From Microvelia longipes (lineage: Eukaryota > Arthropoda > Insecta > Hemiptera > Veliidae), in NCBI GenBank assembly GCA_018340805.1, contig JACMZG010001908.1, forward strand, positions 35,036,445 to 35,100,444: 64,000 bases of DNA, written 5' to 3'. The notes under the pieces were generated by a model. That model made no database searches. It was not told the DNA's origin and was given only the letters and a program-made list of their open reading frames with translations. Position 1 is the stretch's first letter. Every line of letters starts with the position of its first letter. The position numbers were made by a program, and so were the translations under genes. Shown here piece by piece: positions 63,040-64,000 of the stretch.

Positions 63040-64000
63040 TAATTAATTCTTTTTGGATTCGCCACGTTCTTCCGTAGAAATATAAGTCTCGTCACATTTA
63101 TACTGCAACAGGTCACAATAAATTCATTCATTTTATTCCCTGCTTTCACCCATTCAGGAACTGCCATCAACTCTATAAACCAACAAAACAGTGGATATAC
63201 TAGTTGTATTAAAACAAAACTTAGTATACATATTAGTATACATTATTTTTCCTAGTTAATATTAGTATATTATTTTCTTAGTACATATTAGTATACATTA
63301 TTTTTCCTTAGTATACATATTATTTATTTGAAAAAGTGAAATAAAAAAAAAAAATAAATTAGTAATTAAATAATAATAATATTTAAATATAATTATAAGA
63401 ATGGTTAAATATTTATAATATATATGAACAAAATGTTATAACTATTTAACATACCTATTAAATGTTTTGTAAAAGATTTTTGAAAATTAGAATATAGAAC
63501 AAAAACTTAAGTTTATATTGATTATAAACTTATAAAACCACAGCTCAGGCTGATTTAGATCATATCTTTCTTATTAATATGAATTTATAAATTCTGTAAA
63601 AATATGTATAAATGTAAAGGTATTTAGATCTAATAAATGGTTCATTCATTCATTCATTCATTCATTCATACATATTTATTACGTAAAGGAACTTGTACTA
63701 AATTTCAACTCAATTAAACTATTTTTCAATTATTAAGAATTTTTTAAAAATATTACGTAAGTTTTTCGATAAAAATTGAACTTATGCGGATAATGAGATG
63801 AAAATTGGCACATTGGTTGGTCTTGGATGATTACATTCAAATCAATGGAAACATTTTTTAACATTTTATGAATTTTTTTTAATCAATATTGGAGGTTCAT
63901 AAGGTCATTCAAAATATTTTCGGATAGTCCAATTAGTCCTAAAGATTGATTGTTGTACTAAGGTTCAACTATCTAGCAAAAATATTAGTCCAAGAGCCCA
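63040..64000 (+). repeat. 5S-like dispersed repeat, long copy running off the window
   Basis: Head 'ggattcgccacgttcttccg', reversed 5S-like segment at 63141-63170 (CTGCTTTCACCCATTCAGGA), and body 'aaaacaaaacttagtataca' expanded by local duplications of 'attagtatacattattttcc'. A (ATTC)n run (63640-63668) follows, then 'gataatgagatgaaaattgg' and 'ggttcaactatctagcaaaa'. Confidence 0.65.

Noticed and set aside
63640..63670. ATTC repeat considered as a telomere-like or CRISPR-like array
   Set aside because: Simple tetranucleotide microsatellite inside a dispersed repeat.

Overview
Eukaryotic, very AT-rich, intron-rich DNA full of transposable elements. The gene set, the GT-AG introns and the LINE type (its endonuclease/RT resembles proteins often mislabelled 'craniofacial development protein 2-like' in arthropod annotations) suggest an insect, possibly a hemipteran. 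That assignment is inference from memory. No prokaryotic gene, rRNA, true tRNA or CRISPR was seen.

Host genes. (1) The last two coding exons of a small, probably tail-anchored membrane protein lie on the + strand (1073-1171 and 3796-3871). (2) A complete DENND1/connecdenn gene lies on the - strand, from a 17-nt first coding exon at 59678 to a stop at 14133. I rebuilt 14 coding exons by hand. All have GT-AG borders and matching phases, and together they make 1962 nt (653 residues plus stop). The gene covers 45.5 kb and its last intron alone is 25.5 kb. The two genes converge. An extra exon candidate at 43651-43705 has the same entry and exit phase as exon 12 and could be a mutually exclusive alternative.

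Mobile DNA. The last DENND1 intron holds three nearly identical LINE copies (17567-23403, 23405-28999, 31155-37099). A 1-bp N joins copies 1 and 2, and a roughly 1-kb run of N (29062-30061) follows copy 2. The array is flanked by a 248-bp direct duplication of host sequence; the left copy alone carries a 2787-bp TIR element with a TAA target duplication. LINE ORF1 (intact in copy 3) and ORF2 are in the same frame, separated by TAG CAA CTA, a context resembling the viral UAG-CAR-YYA readthrough signal. Other elements include a Tc1/mariner-like MITE, an 8-bp-TSD hAT-like MITE, a small TTA-TSD MITE, long-TIR elements, a tRNA-derived SINE, a LINE fragment with RNase H, a possible Penelope-like fragment, and a dispersed family carrying a segment that resembles the middle of 5S rRNA.

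Layout: 1-3998 small gene; 4417-12428 MITEs and AT-rich intergenic DNA; 13584-14399 3' end of DENND1; 14400-39951 last intron with the LINE array; 39952-59678 remaining DENND1 exons and introns; 59679-64000 upstream DNA with a PLE-like fragment and 5S-like repeats.
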